Positions 44,659 through 55,878 of a DNA stretch of 64,000 nt are shown here, one piece after another; position 1 is the stretch's first letter; the number at the start of each line of letters is the position of its first letter. A program made the translations under genes and the position numbers. The notes under the pieces are model-generated. The model saw nothing but the letters and a program-made list of their open reading frames with translations. It was not told the origin of the DNA and did no database searches. This DNA comes from Gautieria morchelliformis. Taxonomy: Eukaryota; Basidiomycota; Agaricomycetes; Gomphales; Gomphaceae. The stretch covers positions 1-64,000 of the forward strand of contig WHVA01000022.1 in assembly GCA_015179125.1 (NCBI GenBank), written 5' to 3'.

Positions 44659-45717
44659 CGATAGATGAGTTAAAAATGTGAAAGGACTGGCAATTGTTTA
44701 TCGTCACCAAGAGATGAATATGCCCTTTGTATATATATTCATGTAGCGGTGAGTCGAAGGCGGCCACTGACAGCACGGAGTACTCGAGCGCTGGGAGTCA
44801 TCATTACTGGCACAGTCATGAGGCCTCAGAAGCTGTTCGCACTTAACCCTAAAATATATACATGACCACCATGTCAACCCACAACGAACAACTTGTCCAC
44901 ATTACTAAGTATATCTAAATTTAATTACTACTCCACGCGCAGTTCCAGTCAAGCCGCGCGAAGGAGAACAACGCCGCACGGACATCATGCCATAGCCCGG
45001 TCTTTCCGAATACAACCCTGGATCAAAGTGCGACCCAGCAGATGATCTACGACCCTGACATCGGCAAGGTCGTCGTCGCAAGGAAGAAGAAGGGCAAGGC
45101 GCGGCGAGGGAGGATTGGGTGGTGCGAGTAGTACATTCATGGTGGCGCCGGTAGCTGCGCTGAAGTGAATAACCGGGCGAGTAGGGGTGCTGGTAGTGGT
45201 GCTGCCAGCTGGGACAGGCCCCACCGCCACCGCCGTCGAGATGAAGCACCCGATGCCTATAGGCTATCCGGTGAGCGTGGCTGACGAACGAGCAAAGTTA
45301 TCGGTTCCCGAGACCCACATAATATATAAGTTGTATGTGCCCACAATTACTAATTACTTAGGGTTTAACGATCCATGGACGGAGTGTGCCGGGTCAGTTA
45401 TCCGTGGCTCCAGTGATGGTAAAATTCAGCTTTATTTTCTGTGAGCCACCTTTCCTTTAGCCTGTTCGTTCGGCCCATCGATAGGTCATGTCCAATTAAT
45501 TTCTTGCCTGTATCATGTCCCGGCCTGACGCGCCGGGTCGCAACTCGCAGGACACACTTCGAAAACCCACTGACCCACCTGGTGATGAAACTCCAAAGAA
45601 CGCAGCTGATGCACAAGCAGCGATAGATAAAGAAAGGATGGACATGGCATTACAGACCGGGGATTAATCGTCTTACATAGGGCCGCACCCCCCAAAAAAA
45701 GCATCGGCTCGATAATA
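44659..45717. other. Intergenic region between the hydrolase and REV1
   Basis: About 1.06 kb. It contains the likely promoter of the hydrolase gene (TATATATATTC near 44730) and the 3' flank of REV1. No supported gene; the short ORFs are Arg/Ser/Pro-rich frames of GC-rich sequence. Confidence 0.55.
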
Positions 45718-48700
45718 TTACTTCAAGGACAGACACCCCCCATATCTCTGCTTCACGATCGCGTCCATTCTCTTCTTCACTTCATGGAACGCATTCCACC
45801 ATAACCGACCTGCCTCACGTGTCTCCGCATCTGTTGCTTCTTCATCCGGCCGTTCCATGTCTCGCCACCGCTGTTGCAGCAAGATTCTCCACCACTTTAA
45901 AGCACTTACTCCCCTCTCTGCTCCCACATCTGTCTCGACGCATCGTGTGAGAAACTTGCCAAAATACTCCACATCACCCTGTCTCGGCCCATCCTCCTCG
46001 AATCCCTCCACCCACTGGCTGAGCACCGCCTGAATATCATCCGTCTCACTCACTCTCAGCTCGTCGCCCTTTCTCTTACCTCGCTGCTTTAGCCCCGGCA
46101 ACTCGAGAGCCTTGGCATAAACCTCGAGTCGTCGGCCTCTGATTCCAACAGAGGGCGACCGCCATGCCCGCCAGCGGCTCAGAATCCGCTCCTGTTTTGC
46201 CTGTGTGCTCATACTAGCACGTATTGCCATCCCTGTGCCAACATTGGCAGCTCTGAGAGCAGCAAGCTGCTCTCGCTGCAGCTCAATCGGCAACTCATCC
46301 CATACCTCGGCATCGATGTTGAGTAGTCTCAATTCGGCAAGCCCCACCTTGAGAGTTTTGGAAGTGGTCCTTTTGGCGAATAAAGGGTGCATCCTCTTGT
46401 TTGGGCTGATGGAAGGTCTGGACTTGGGAGCAAACTGGCGCGTTATGCGGGTAATGTCAGTGGGAAGCTGCTTTCCCTGATTTATCACAGAAGGCGGCTT
46501 ATTTGCTGTTACAGCCATGGCCTCTGCGACGCAAGATGGACCGGGCACAGCCTGTCCCGAACCTGTTTTCTTGTACTCAAGCTCAAGCTCGGCTCGAATA
46601 TCGGCAGGCAATGCTTCCAGGAAGGAGGGGTCGATCTGTGAGAATGAGGGTACATTGTGTTCGGCAGAATCTGGTTTGAGGTGGCGGTTACCACTTGACA
46701 ACATGGTAGGATCCTCCACGAGGCCGTCTTGCGATGGGGGGTCTATGACGACGACAGGGTTAGAGGGTTTCTCTCTTCGCGGTGTCTTCACTTGTTCTCC
46801 GGCGTCGTCACCCGCCTTCTGAAATGGTAGGACCGACTGCCCTACTGATGCAGGTGCGTTAGCTGCGTCAAGGGCCTTTTCAAGCTTTTGAACATGAATG
46901 CCAATCCCTCGAAGGTCTTTGGGATCAAAGTGCAACCTTTTCAGCAATTTCCATGCACAATCTCCGATAATTGCATCGTCTGCGGTAGCTCTACCGCCGG
47001 GTCCCGCGAGCGGGGCAGTTTTGTTCGTGATGTCGCAAACACCATGACCAAGAAACTGGGAAGTCGAGGTGAGCCATTCCCCTGCTACAGATGACCAAAA
47101 ATCACCTTGGGAGCCTCAGCAGGAGCCTTTGGATCTCGTGTCATAACTTTTAGCGTCAGAGAGCGTCCACGCATCCCGATTTTATCCATGCGATTAACGA
47201 CTTCCTTCGCTACGCCGCGAATAAATGTTTCCGCCTCTCCTTCGCTTTCGAAACGGATCCCATACTACAGCGATCTCAGATAGATCAGGATTTCGATGAC
47301 AGTACGTACATTTATCTCGCACGACACCGACTTTCTTACGCGGTCTGACTCGATCTTAGTGTCATCGATACCGCGCACAGCCTTCCAGAGTGTCTCCCCC
47401 GTCTTCTGTCCCAGAGCAGCACAAAGTGCTCCCTTCGGTCGCTTTGCCAATTCACCGAGCGTTGTAACCCCAAATTTAGCCTTTACCTTGCTTCTAGTCG
47501 ACCATCCAAATCCTCGCACATCCTCTATGTCGAGTGGCGCCAGGACATCAGACACTTCCTCTGGTTGGATGTGATGGGAACCTGCTGGCTTTGCACGGCG
47601 CGTGGCAACACGAGCAAGTAAGATGTTGTGAGATATTCCAATGCTTACTTTTGAAAATCACATCGGACTTTTGTTTTTATAGTCAATATAGACACCCTCG
47701 CACCTTCGCAGCCTGTAGCATTTCTTATCTTCGCTCGAATGGTTTCTGCAAGTTCTTTGGCAAAATCAGGAGGCCCTGTGGCATCTTGGTTAACTGTTGC
47801 GGCATGCCGTCTAGCGTTCTCAACGGTGCTCGACACATCGATAAGCGCCTCGTCTACAGACACTGCTTGCATATCATCCGCGTAAGACATAAGGATCTTG
47901 TAGAACCGGAGTGAAAAGCGCTTGTATCTGTCGATAGTTATGGATGACTGACCAAAATCTGAAGAAACATGACTCACCGCTCGAATTCATATGGTATTGT
48001 GTGCAATTCAGGACAGAGCTTTTTGGCTTGACCAAGGCTGCATAGTGCGTGTGAGACAAAGTTGAAGCCTATGTGATTCAGATAACTCCCCACCTCATTC
48101 CATTTCTAATGCCAAATTTTCTGGCCTCGTAGCTTGAGCTGGCTATTTCGCTGGTGCTTGCAACACCTCCCTGTCCTCCTTGTGAGTGACATACTACCGC
48201 AGGCTTTCCCTTCAAATGGGGGCGGTCAACCAGTCCAGCAGAAACAAAGAAGGAGTCAAAGTCGCAATGCATTATGGTGTGTCGGGCCGATGCCACCCCC
48301 TTCCCTTTCCTGGGAGACGTGGGTTTACGAAACTGGACGCCACTCATGCTAGTTGCCCCAGAGGCACCCATTGGAGGGTCAGCAATCTCCTCACACTCTT
48401 CCCCATTTTCGACACATTCTACCGCCTTCGCAACTAGTTCTTGTAATTCTGCCTTCCATGTGGAAAGATGATGAAGCCTTGAATGCCGATAGTAATCTCC
48501 GATGAATCCGGGGGCAACTGCAGTGTGTTCCGCTCGCCACTGGGGATCCTCCATCTTGCGTTGGGCATATGGATTAGACGCATGAGTCGCATAGGATGCA
48601 ATCCTGGCAGCCTCTTCCCTGGTGGTGGGATCAGTGCCGGATAGCGGCCAAGCATCTGAGACAGGGTTTGGCAATGATTCTATGGTAGTAGGTGCGGCGT

Positions 48701-49650
48701 TTGCAGATGGGGTACTAGCACTCTTCATGTCCGTGGTATTCTCGGTTGCTGGAGATTGTGTAGTCTGGACCTTGCCTTGCGACGCGTCGGACCTTGTCCC
48801 TGCGCCGATCACAAAATCCCTCCAAGGGAGCAATGTCTCAGCTTTGACGCTCTCGATGAGCCATTCGGGTTTCACCACTTTCATATTTTTGAATTCTAAC
48901 ACTTTGGCTGGGGTGAGGTTTGATGCAATAACGTGTGTCCTGAGACATATGAGAATAGGTTACTATAAACAGATGGAACACGCGTACACCATCTTCTTCC
49001 GATCGAGGTAAGGGTGGAAAATGCCGCCATGCTGTATAATCAGCTTGCGCAATTCTTGAACAGATGGATTGGTTTTCCCATTGATCTGGCAACAGATTTG
49101 ATGCTCGAATAAACACAGGCTAAAAAAACTAGCATACGTGTAGCGCGAGCCCCTGGAACAGAGTACCCTTCTTCCCGCTACTGCCTTGCTCGATTTCGGC
49201 ATTCTGAATGCTCAACTTGGCACGTTTGCGATGCATGTACTCTCCGTATCCTTGGAATTTAGATGGGCCGTAAATATTAGGGTCAGTGGGGGATTCGGCT
49301 GGCCCATCAGGAGCGTCCACAATGTGAACAAAAGAAGGGCTTTGACCCTCTGGACTGGCGGAACGCTTGCGTTTTCGAGACTCGACTTCTTGTGTCGCAG
49401 CTCCGTTGAGAATTGTCTGATATTGGTCCACCTCACCCGGAAAGTGTGTTCTTGCCAAAGCCTCCAAAAAGGCGGGATCGTCGGTACCAAAGAGATCGGA
49501 AGATGACGAGGGCTCCTTCGGCACTGGCTGGACTGGCTGTGGTGAGTCACCTAAGTTGGGCATGTTCACGAGAGCATCCAGAAAATCGGGATCATCTTTG
49601 CCGAAGAGATCCGAGGACGAGGAGGACGAAGGGAGGTTCGAAGGGGACAT
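45718..49650 (-). CDS. REV1: DNA repair protein REV1, Y-family deoxycytidyl transferase
   Basis: REV1 inserts dCMP opposite abasic sites and scaffolds translesion polymerases in the nucleus. Exon 1 (49650 to about 49140) holds two Ser/Asp repeats (SSSDLFG.DDP.FL.AL) and a basic nuclear-localisation-like RKRKR. A BRCT domain follows (QELRKLIIQHGGIFH; VIASNLTPAKVLEFKNMKVVKPEWLIES, about 49080-48840). Catalytic motifs are MHCDFDSFF (near 48240) and SVDEALIDVS (near 47850). The palm/little-finger parts run to about 47110 (LGELAKRPKGAL, MDKIGMRGRSLTLKVM). Two ubiquitin-binding motifs, FLEALPADIRAEL (near 46600) and WDELPIELQREQLAALR (near 46290), and a helical C-terminal domain (about 46080-45720) complete the family architecture. 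Several short introns interrupt it; not every junction is resolved. Confidence 0.93.
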
Positions 49651-50396
49651 GATCGACTAGTCCATGGACTAATGTGGCGTTCTCTGACGTAAGCGCCAGT
49701 ACACAGCAAGCCCTCCTAGTGAAATTTATATTCCTTGTGGTTTGCTATGACCTCTCTCTTGTCGTACCCAATCTTCCCTGCGATGCATTAGCGTGTTTCA
49801 TGACGTTCGCGAATTGGAGGTGCATTCCTCATGAAATCGTTGCGTGTGCATGTGTCAATCCTGCAAACCCATCTGCCATATCTACGGTTTGAGCTCAATG
49901 CTTTCTAGCCCCTATAAACAAAATCGACGGTTCGAGCAGGGGGCTGCCGTTGCGACGTGTCTAGCTAGATGCCGCCCTGCTGCAATGAATGATCTTGGCG
50001 ACTTGAAGTGGCCCACTATGTTGCCAAACTTCTTGAGCCGCGGCGAGGCAGTCCCGTGCATTGGGACGACGACCGCCACGATACAACACTGACGGACAAC
50101 TTAGAAGATGCTCATGCTAGGATTTGTCGACTTTAAAATATGACTTCTGGTCGGAAGGTTTTGGAGTCTCAATGGCTTACAGGGAAACAAAAAGTAGTAC
50201 GCAGACCAGTAGTATGTATAAGGGTGCGACGTTAATATAATCTGAATGCAAGCAGGCGGGGCGGGATACAGTAAGTATAGTACGATTCGGCAGCGTCGCT
50301 TCTTATTCACTATTGGGACGACCGCCACGATACAACACTGGCAGACAACTATAGAAAATGCTCATGCTAGGATTTGGCAACTTCTCCTGAAAATTT
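49651..50396. other. Intergenic region with a 75-bp direct repeat
   Basis: Upstream of REV1. The segment at about 50064-50140 recurs at 50310-50384 with few changes (shared cores CGCCACGATACAACACTG and TGCTCATGCTAGGATTTG). The second copy ends close to the start of the 1,056-bp repeat at 50397. No gene is supported. Confidence 0.65.
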
Positions 50397-50664
50397 TGTT
50401 ATGATAGACGCAATTATTTTATTCCAAGTCATCTATGTACAAAGAAGCTAATAAAATAAAAGAAAGAAAAACGACTAAAAAGGGATAGGAACAACACTTA
50501 TGATGGATGTCGACACAGATGACAGACACACGACATCACGAATAGCTATCTTATCTACAGATTAGATAAGATACAGGGATACGGGCGTCGACCACGTGCG
50601 GCCAATCAGAGATAGCACGCCTATCGACTGATGGCATTGGCCATGAAAGTCGACAGGTGCCAGG

Positions 50665-51588
50665 CAGGGCTGTCCACAAGTCCAGGTTCCTGCAGGTGAC
50701 TTGCAGTTCAACCTGTGATTTTAACCTGCAGATCCAACTCCCACAAGTCCAGGTGACCTGGCGCCTAAAAACCTGCCAAGTCCAGGTTTGGCCTTTGGAA
50801 TTCCGCAGGTGACTCGCAGACCTGCAAGCCTTAAATGCCAAGAATTCATGTCATTTACATGTCATTCAACTACTATTACCTCCTTCTGCACAACAGCCTT
50901 CTTGACATGCTTACTCTTATCATCCAGCAACTCTACAACACACTCCTCAGGAACAAGTCCTTTGTATGACAGCCATGTGCTGAGTATGGTTCCGGCATGT
51001 GTCGACTCTTCCTTCAGAGAGTGACACATCCATGATACAGTCAGCGGGCCCTGACTGAATGCATGTTCGACATCTGTGGATGTTGCTAGAGGAGCATGGT
51101 CAAAATAGGATGTAAGGATGTGTGAAATAGCTCACCCGGATGAAACACAGAAACAAAAAACACAAACCTGTAGAAAACTCACAGATCTCAGGTGATCTGT
51201 GGGTATGCCTGTTCCTCCCCACCAATGTGGCGGCATTGCTGCCCACTGATTGACCCATGTAGGGCCATCAGTTGTGCAGACTTGCAAGTCCAAACAGACC
51301 ATGTGACTTGCTATCTGTTCATATGATCTGCACCCAGCCAGGGACCTGGGCCATGTCTTTTCATGGAGGAGGGCTGTCCTCATGGGAGGAGACATATTAT
51401 GCACTCGCACAGGGTGAGTCAGCTCGGAATAATCCGGCAAGTCACCGCAAGTCACCCGCAGGTTTAACCTGCGGGTCCAAGTCAACCTGCAGAAAAACTC
51501 AGGTCAAGTCCAGGTTCCACTTCTGGAAGCTGGCAAACCTGCGAGTCCAAGTCCAGGTAACCTGCAGGTTGACTCGTGGACAGCCCTG
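50665..51588 (-). mobile_element. 924-bp internally deleted hAT transposon
   Basis: Ends are CAGGGCTGTCCACAAGTCC on the left and the complement of CAGGGCTGTCCACGAGTC on the right. The 8-bp GTGCCAGG flanks it exactly (50657-50664, 51589-51596), the hAT hallmark. The paralogous repeat copy has the empty site at 3282-3289. Sub-terminal regions repeat the AAGTCCAGGT and AACCTGCAGG words many times on both sides, likely transposase-binding sites. Confidence 0.95.
50862..51109 (-). pseudogene. hAT transposase C-terminal dimerisation domain, remnant
   Basis: The minus strand reads HAPLATSTDVEHAFSQGPLT, then SLKEESTHAGTILSTWL and a tail of about 30 residues to a TGA at 50862-50864. The ATSTDVE..FS.G.LTVS pattern is the hAT family C-terminal dimerisation region (Dimer_Tnp_hAT). 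About 82 codons survive; the RNase-H-like catalytic core is absent, so movement would need a helper. Confidence 0.85.
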
Positions 51589-52382
51589 GTGCCAGGCCAC
51601 AGGCACTGAGGAGGTGCGGGCACCAAACGCCGCAGAGGAACACAGACTGCGCAGGAGCACCGGATATTGTGGAGTGACTTCAGAATGTCATCCATAATAC
51701 ATGTACTCAATTAGCTGCCCCACAGAAGAGGCACAGAGACAGCAGCCCCATCACCAAGCCTAACATTTATGCTAGGCAGGACAGATTTAATTTCTATTCT
51801 CTATTGGACTCCATGACACGACCAGCTGATTATTATCTTGACACTATGTGGACAGGGGCTTTGTATACTAGGTACAAGACTCTATTCCAAAGTTTAAACA
51901 ACCCTGACACTATCCCCATCACTCCCATGATTTTATGACTATAATTAGTCATTCCTCTAGTTACAAGTAGTTTTTCGACCCATCGACTCACTATCTCGAA
52001 CACCAGTAGTTATCACTAATATAGTATAAGTAGCTACTACGAATGTATGAACAAGATCATCCAGAATCAACTGTTTCACCCCCGAAGTCACTGTAGTCTT
52101 GTTTGATAGCTACAGAACTTAGATCTCGATAGTTTACTCCAATTCTTCGTTGAGAGTTCACTATTACTGTTTACTCTAAACTACCTCAAAAGTGAAGCCT
52201 TTTGACTTAGTTATTCCTTAGATCGACACCATTCTCTGGTTGACACGGTCACATGACTTCCATCCATCAGTGCCGGACGCATCTCGAAGGGCTTAGTCAG
52301 CACACAGACGGACATAGTGGTCCTAACCGCTAAGCAATAGAATTCGTTTGCTAAAGGCATCACTTAACATTTTAATCTAAAA

Positions 52383-53322
52383 AATGTCACTTATGCCTTT
52401 GGCTTCGTTTATTGTTTGATGACTTAGTGACATACGGCGAGATTGCATTATGGACTATCAATAAAATTGACTAACGCAAGCCAAACATGCTAGCTCAGTA
52501 GCGGGTCAGGTGTGGCTGACTCACTGCAGTAGCGAGTCGGACGTGGCCACCTGCACGGTAACCGACTCCCTGTTTTGTGACGACTGCCGGGAGGCTGGAG
52601 CAGTAAGGCTCGACGGTTTGAGCAGCTAGCGGGCGGTCGCTGCGACGGGTTTGGCTAGCTTCCAAGTCCCTCACTCTAGAATTGCTCTTCTGTATTTGCT
52701 GAAGAAGAGCTGCCTGCCTAACAGGCGAACTTCAGCAGGAAGGTCGGTCAAGGACCAAGGAAACTTGAAGTTGCATACTAGGAAAAGTTTGAGCATCGAG
52801 AGACACCCGGTAATTGATCGCCGCATCCAGTGACCTACACCCGATGTAGATCATTGGATCCGAGAATTTTTTGTGCCGTGAATTGATACAAATGTTGATA
52901 GAGTGTTTGACATTCCAAACAGGCCTTTCCTTGCAGCATTTCCATCCTAAAGAGCAATCGCGACGATTGGTCTTTGAGGGTACTATAGGACTCGTTGGAA
53001 CAGAGGTTGGCGAGAGACATGGTGTCCAGCATCCCTGTATAAACACGTTACAACAAGCACTCTGTTCAAGAACCGTACGGTCTGGCTGCTGGGTATGTGT
53101 AATACTGAGTTTGGCACAGGCACCACTGGTATTGACATGCCGCACGATCAGCGCCTCTCTACGGTACGCTCTAGCTCAGATCGCGAGATTGAGTCCATGA
53201 GCGACAGACACAGGAGCGGAGGCTCGGAGTGCTCGACTGAAACCCATGGCGCTCACAGTGACAGCATGTTGACGGGTCGAGGTGAAGTGCGTACATCATC
53301 ATCAGCGGGCGGAACCATGAAT
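52383..53322. other. Unassigned region with similarity to 61.3 kb
   Basis: No gene is supported. 52465-52605 shares words (ACGCAAGCCAA, GGTCAGGTGTGGCTG, GACTGCCG, CAGTAAGGCT) with the reverse complement of 61290-61360. A minus-strand reading at 52732-53145 is open for 137 codons but shows no domain that I recognise. Confidence 0.45.
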
Positions 53323-53381
53323 TAATCCGGAGAGGCGAGGGAGACTCTAGCGGCTAGAGTCTCCCTCGCCTCTCCGGATTA
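53323..53381. repeat. 59-bp perfect palindrome
   Basis: 29-nt arms (53323-53351 and 53353-53381) are perfect reverse complements around a single central G at 53352. The left arm begins TAATCCGGAGAGGCGAGG. It can form a cruciform or a very stable RNA hairpin. It lies 42 bp upstream of the LTR at 53424. Confidence 0.95.
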
Positions 53382-53423
53382 GTTCTAGCCACACCCACCT
53401 CTGCTGCTGATGAGTCAGCAACA

Positions 53424-53659
53424 TGTAAGGACCCGGGCTAGCTTACTAACGCCGAGCCCTTACAGACTCCGACCGACTAAAGATAGAACTAGAAAAACAT
53501 ATAAGATCAGACATATTTCATGTATATAATTTTCGAGACTCTTAGCACCCACCTATCGAAGGTTGATTCAGACTGGTTACAACGAGTGCAATACCTCTTA
53601 AGAACTCGGTCTTCTCAGTCTGTCGCTAAATCTTTGAGCTCCGACTCACTTCCTTTACA
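53424..53659 (+). repeat. 236-bp LTR, left copy of an inverted pair
   Basis: It starts TGTAAGGACCCGGG and ends ACTTCCTTTACA, preceded by CAACA at 53419-53423. It is followed by leader sequence and a gag-like ORF, so it acts as a 5' LTR. It is identical over all 236 bp, by my base-by-base reading, to the reverse complement of 63405-63640. Confidence 0.9.
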
Positions 53660-53767
53660 TTTTTTAACCTACTCACCGTCAACATCGAACTCGACACGGA
53701 CTGATCACCCGCTGTTGAGTACCCAAAATCCAATTTTTTTTCTTTCTAACAACTCGAACATAGGAAC

Positions 53768-54437
53768 ATGGTGACTCGCTCCGGAAGAAGCTACGCTGAG
53801 CCTCACCACCACACAACGGCGCCGTCGAACAGCGGAAGCACTCCATGGGACGTCGAAGAATCTTCGAACGATCCCAGAACGACTGAGATTAGCCCACTCA
53901 CTTTGGTAAGTCGGTCCATCTCACCTGTGCCCGACTACGTCGGAAGAGAGGGTGAGCCTGCAACGGCCACCTCTAGATTTGTCGTCGACTCAGTCGACGA
54001 GAGCTTGCTCCCTCCCGAGGTCGAAGCTGGAGCAGCGAGCGGTGCTCACGCCCCCGGCGTTGGAGGCACGCTCAGTCGCCCCCGCTTAGTGGACGGAGCA
54101 GACGATATGTCCAAGAGGACATCTAGACACATGCTGCCGGGCTTGAACGACCACACGTTTCCCAATGAGAGCGGCTCGGAGCCCGAGGGAAAGCACGATC
54201 AGGGTGACGGCTCACCAACGAAAGCCAATAGTCACATCGAGTCGCTATTCTTCCCTGGCTGGTTCTCCAATGAAGAGTCAGCGACGGAAGGAACGGGGAG
54301 AGAAGAGGAACGCCCCTCAACGCCCAGGTGGTCTGACTATGATGGATCAGAAGACCCTTTTGGGACAATCCCAGATGGTTGGGCAAACGAGCCAGCTAGG
54401 GGCAAATCGAGACGTTGCGCCGCCCATAGACCAAAGG
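53768..54437 (+). pseudogene. Gag-like N-terminal fragment downstream of the 236-bp LTR
   Basis: ATG at 53768 follows the LTR by 108 bp. The reading MVTRSGRSYAEPHHHTT is Ser/Pro/Glu-rich and disordered, as is usual for gag N-termini of basidiomycete retroelements, then becomes acidic (WSDYDGSEDPFG). It ends around 54437, where the plus strand becomes the antisense of copia RNase H; the ORF runs on by chance to 54532. No capsid or zinc-knuckle part remains. Confidence 0.6.
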
Positions 54438-55878
54438 TCGACTGTAGTTTGCTGGCCCAGCTGACAGCTCCGGTTCCGATTCTAGCGAGGAATCCTGAGG
54501 TTGACCATCCATTATCCGGATTTCCTCCATGATCGGCGTCCATCCATGTCTGGAACGCTTCGGTAGAGTTGTTTGGTGCAAAGGTGGGTGCTAAATCGGT
54601 GGTCCCTTTTAGATAATGGAGGAGATGTTTCACTGCTGCCCAGTGAGCTGGGCCCAGATTCGAGTTGAACCGTGCGAGGCATCTGACGGTGTAGGCAATA
54701 TTGGGGTGGGTCGCGATGGCCAAATAGTTCAACGCTCCGACTGCATTTAAATAAGGTAGGCTTCACATCTCTTCTATCTCCTCAGGCGTTGATGGTCCCA
54801 TGGTTGCATTTAGATTCAATCCTGGGGACATCGGCATGGTCACAGGGCGGCAGTCCAACATATGGAATCTCTTGAGAATTTCTCCAATGTACTGCTTTTG
54901 TGTGAGTTTCAGTGTTCTCTGTGAGCGGTTGTAATCCACCTCCATGCCTAATAGCAACGTTATTTCACCTAGATCCCTCAGTTTGAATACTTTGGCCAAT
55001 CTCTTCTTCACTCGGTCGAGTTCTGACTTTGAGTTCGATACCAGCGTCAAGTCATCAACAAATACAGGTATGATGATTTTGGTCTCATCACTTGTCCAGA
55101 CGTAGATGCTCGGGTCTGATTGGAGGCGCTTGAATCCCAAGCCTTCCAGTGCTGTCCTGAGTCGCTCGTACCACAATCTCCCGCTTTGCTTCAGTCCGTA
55201 GAGTCCCCTCTTCAGCTTGCATACCCAGTCGGCACCCTCCTGATGGTAGCCTTCTGGTTGCTCCATGTATATCTGGGCATCGTCGCTCAGTATTCCGTTC
55301 AGGTAAGCATTGGATATGTCTATGGATTCGATGTACGCTCCCTGAAGCGCTCCTTGAGCTAGTATGGTGCGTAGTGCCGCCCATCGTGCTGTTGGAGCAA
55401 ATACCTCGTCGTAGTCAATGCCTGGCCATTGCGTATATCCTTTTGCAACTAGGTGACTCTTGTATTTGTCTAACGTTCCATCAGAGTTGAGTTTGATTCG
55501 AAAGACCCATCGTGAGCCTATGGCTTTCTCTCCGGGTGGTAGCCGTACTAACTCCCAAGTGCCATTGTTCAGGAGCGCTTGGATCTCTGCGTCAGTTGAA
55601 CTTCTCCATAGTGGTGCATCAGGGCACTGCATTGCTTCGGCGAATGTCTTTGGGACACAGTCATCTTTGATTGTGGCATTGAATGCAAGTTCAATTTCGT
55701 CTGGTGAGATTGTGTATGCTCTAGCAATGTCAGACTCATTGTATATGTATTCCAAGGCCTGAATAATTGATGCACTGGCTGCTGCGCCCCCCTCAGGGCC
55801 TAGGTCATCGTGATCAGGTGGTGGCCTCGGTCTCAGGAATGGGTCATTAAGGCACCGGTAGTCCAGCCATGAGATGGC
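54438..55878 (-). pseudogene. Copia RT and RNase H
   Basis: RT shows WKLV-like ...GTWELVRLPPGEKAIGSRWVF, YTQWPGIDYDEVFAPTAR, ISNAYLNG, LKRGLYGLKQSGRLWYERL and catalytic FVDDL near 55045. After a TGA at 54763 the same frame gives YLNAVGALNYLAIATHPNIAY and RNase H DADHGGNPDNGWSTSGF, then VSWASKLQST, where the expected TVALSTTEAEY box is missing because the element ends. The TGA replaces a conserved Arg, and ATHPNI replaces ATRPDI, all CpG-type transitions. Confidence 0.88.

Larger units (their letters stand above)
50397..52382 (-). repeat. Second copy of the LTR-like repeat beta, reversed, with hAT insertion
   Basis: This is the reverse complement of 2496-3551 over its full length, about 1,054 bp once the hAT element and its duplicated 8 bp are removed. 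The hairpin near 50546-50572 is conserved. Flanks are AATTT (50392-50396) and AATGT (52383-52387), an imperfect 5-bp duplication. It differs from the first copy at many positions, so both are old. Confidence 0.8.

Noticed and set aside
45200-45444. Short ORFs between the hydrolase and REV1
   Set aside because: Low-complexity, no domain; treated as intergenic.
52732-53145. 137-codon minus-strand ORF
   Set aside because: Cys-rich but without a known domain; adjacent to repeats. Left as unassigned.
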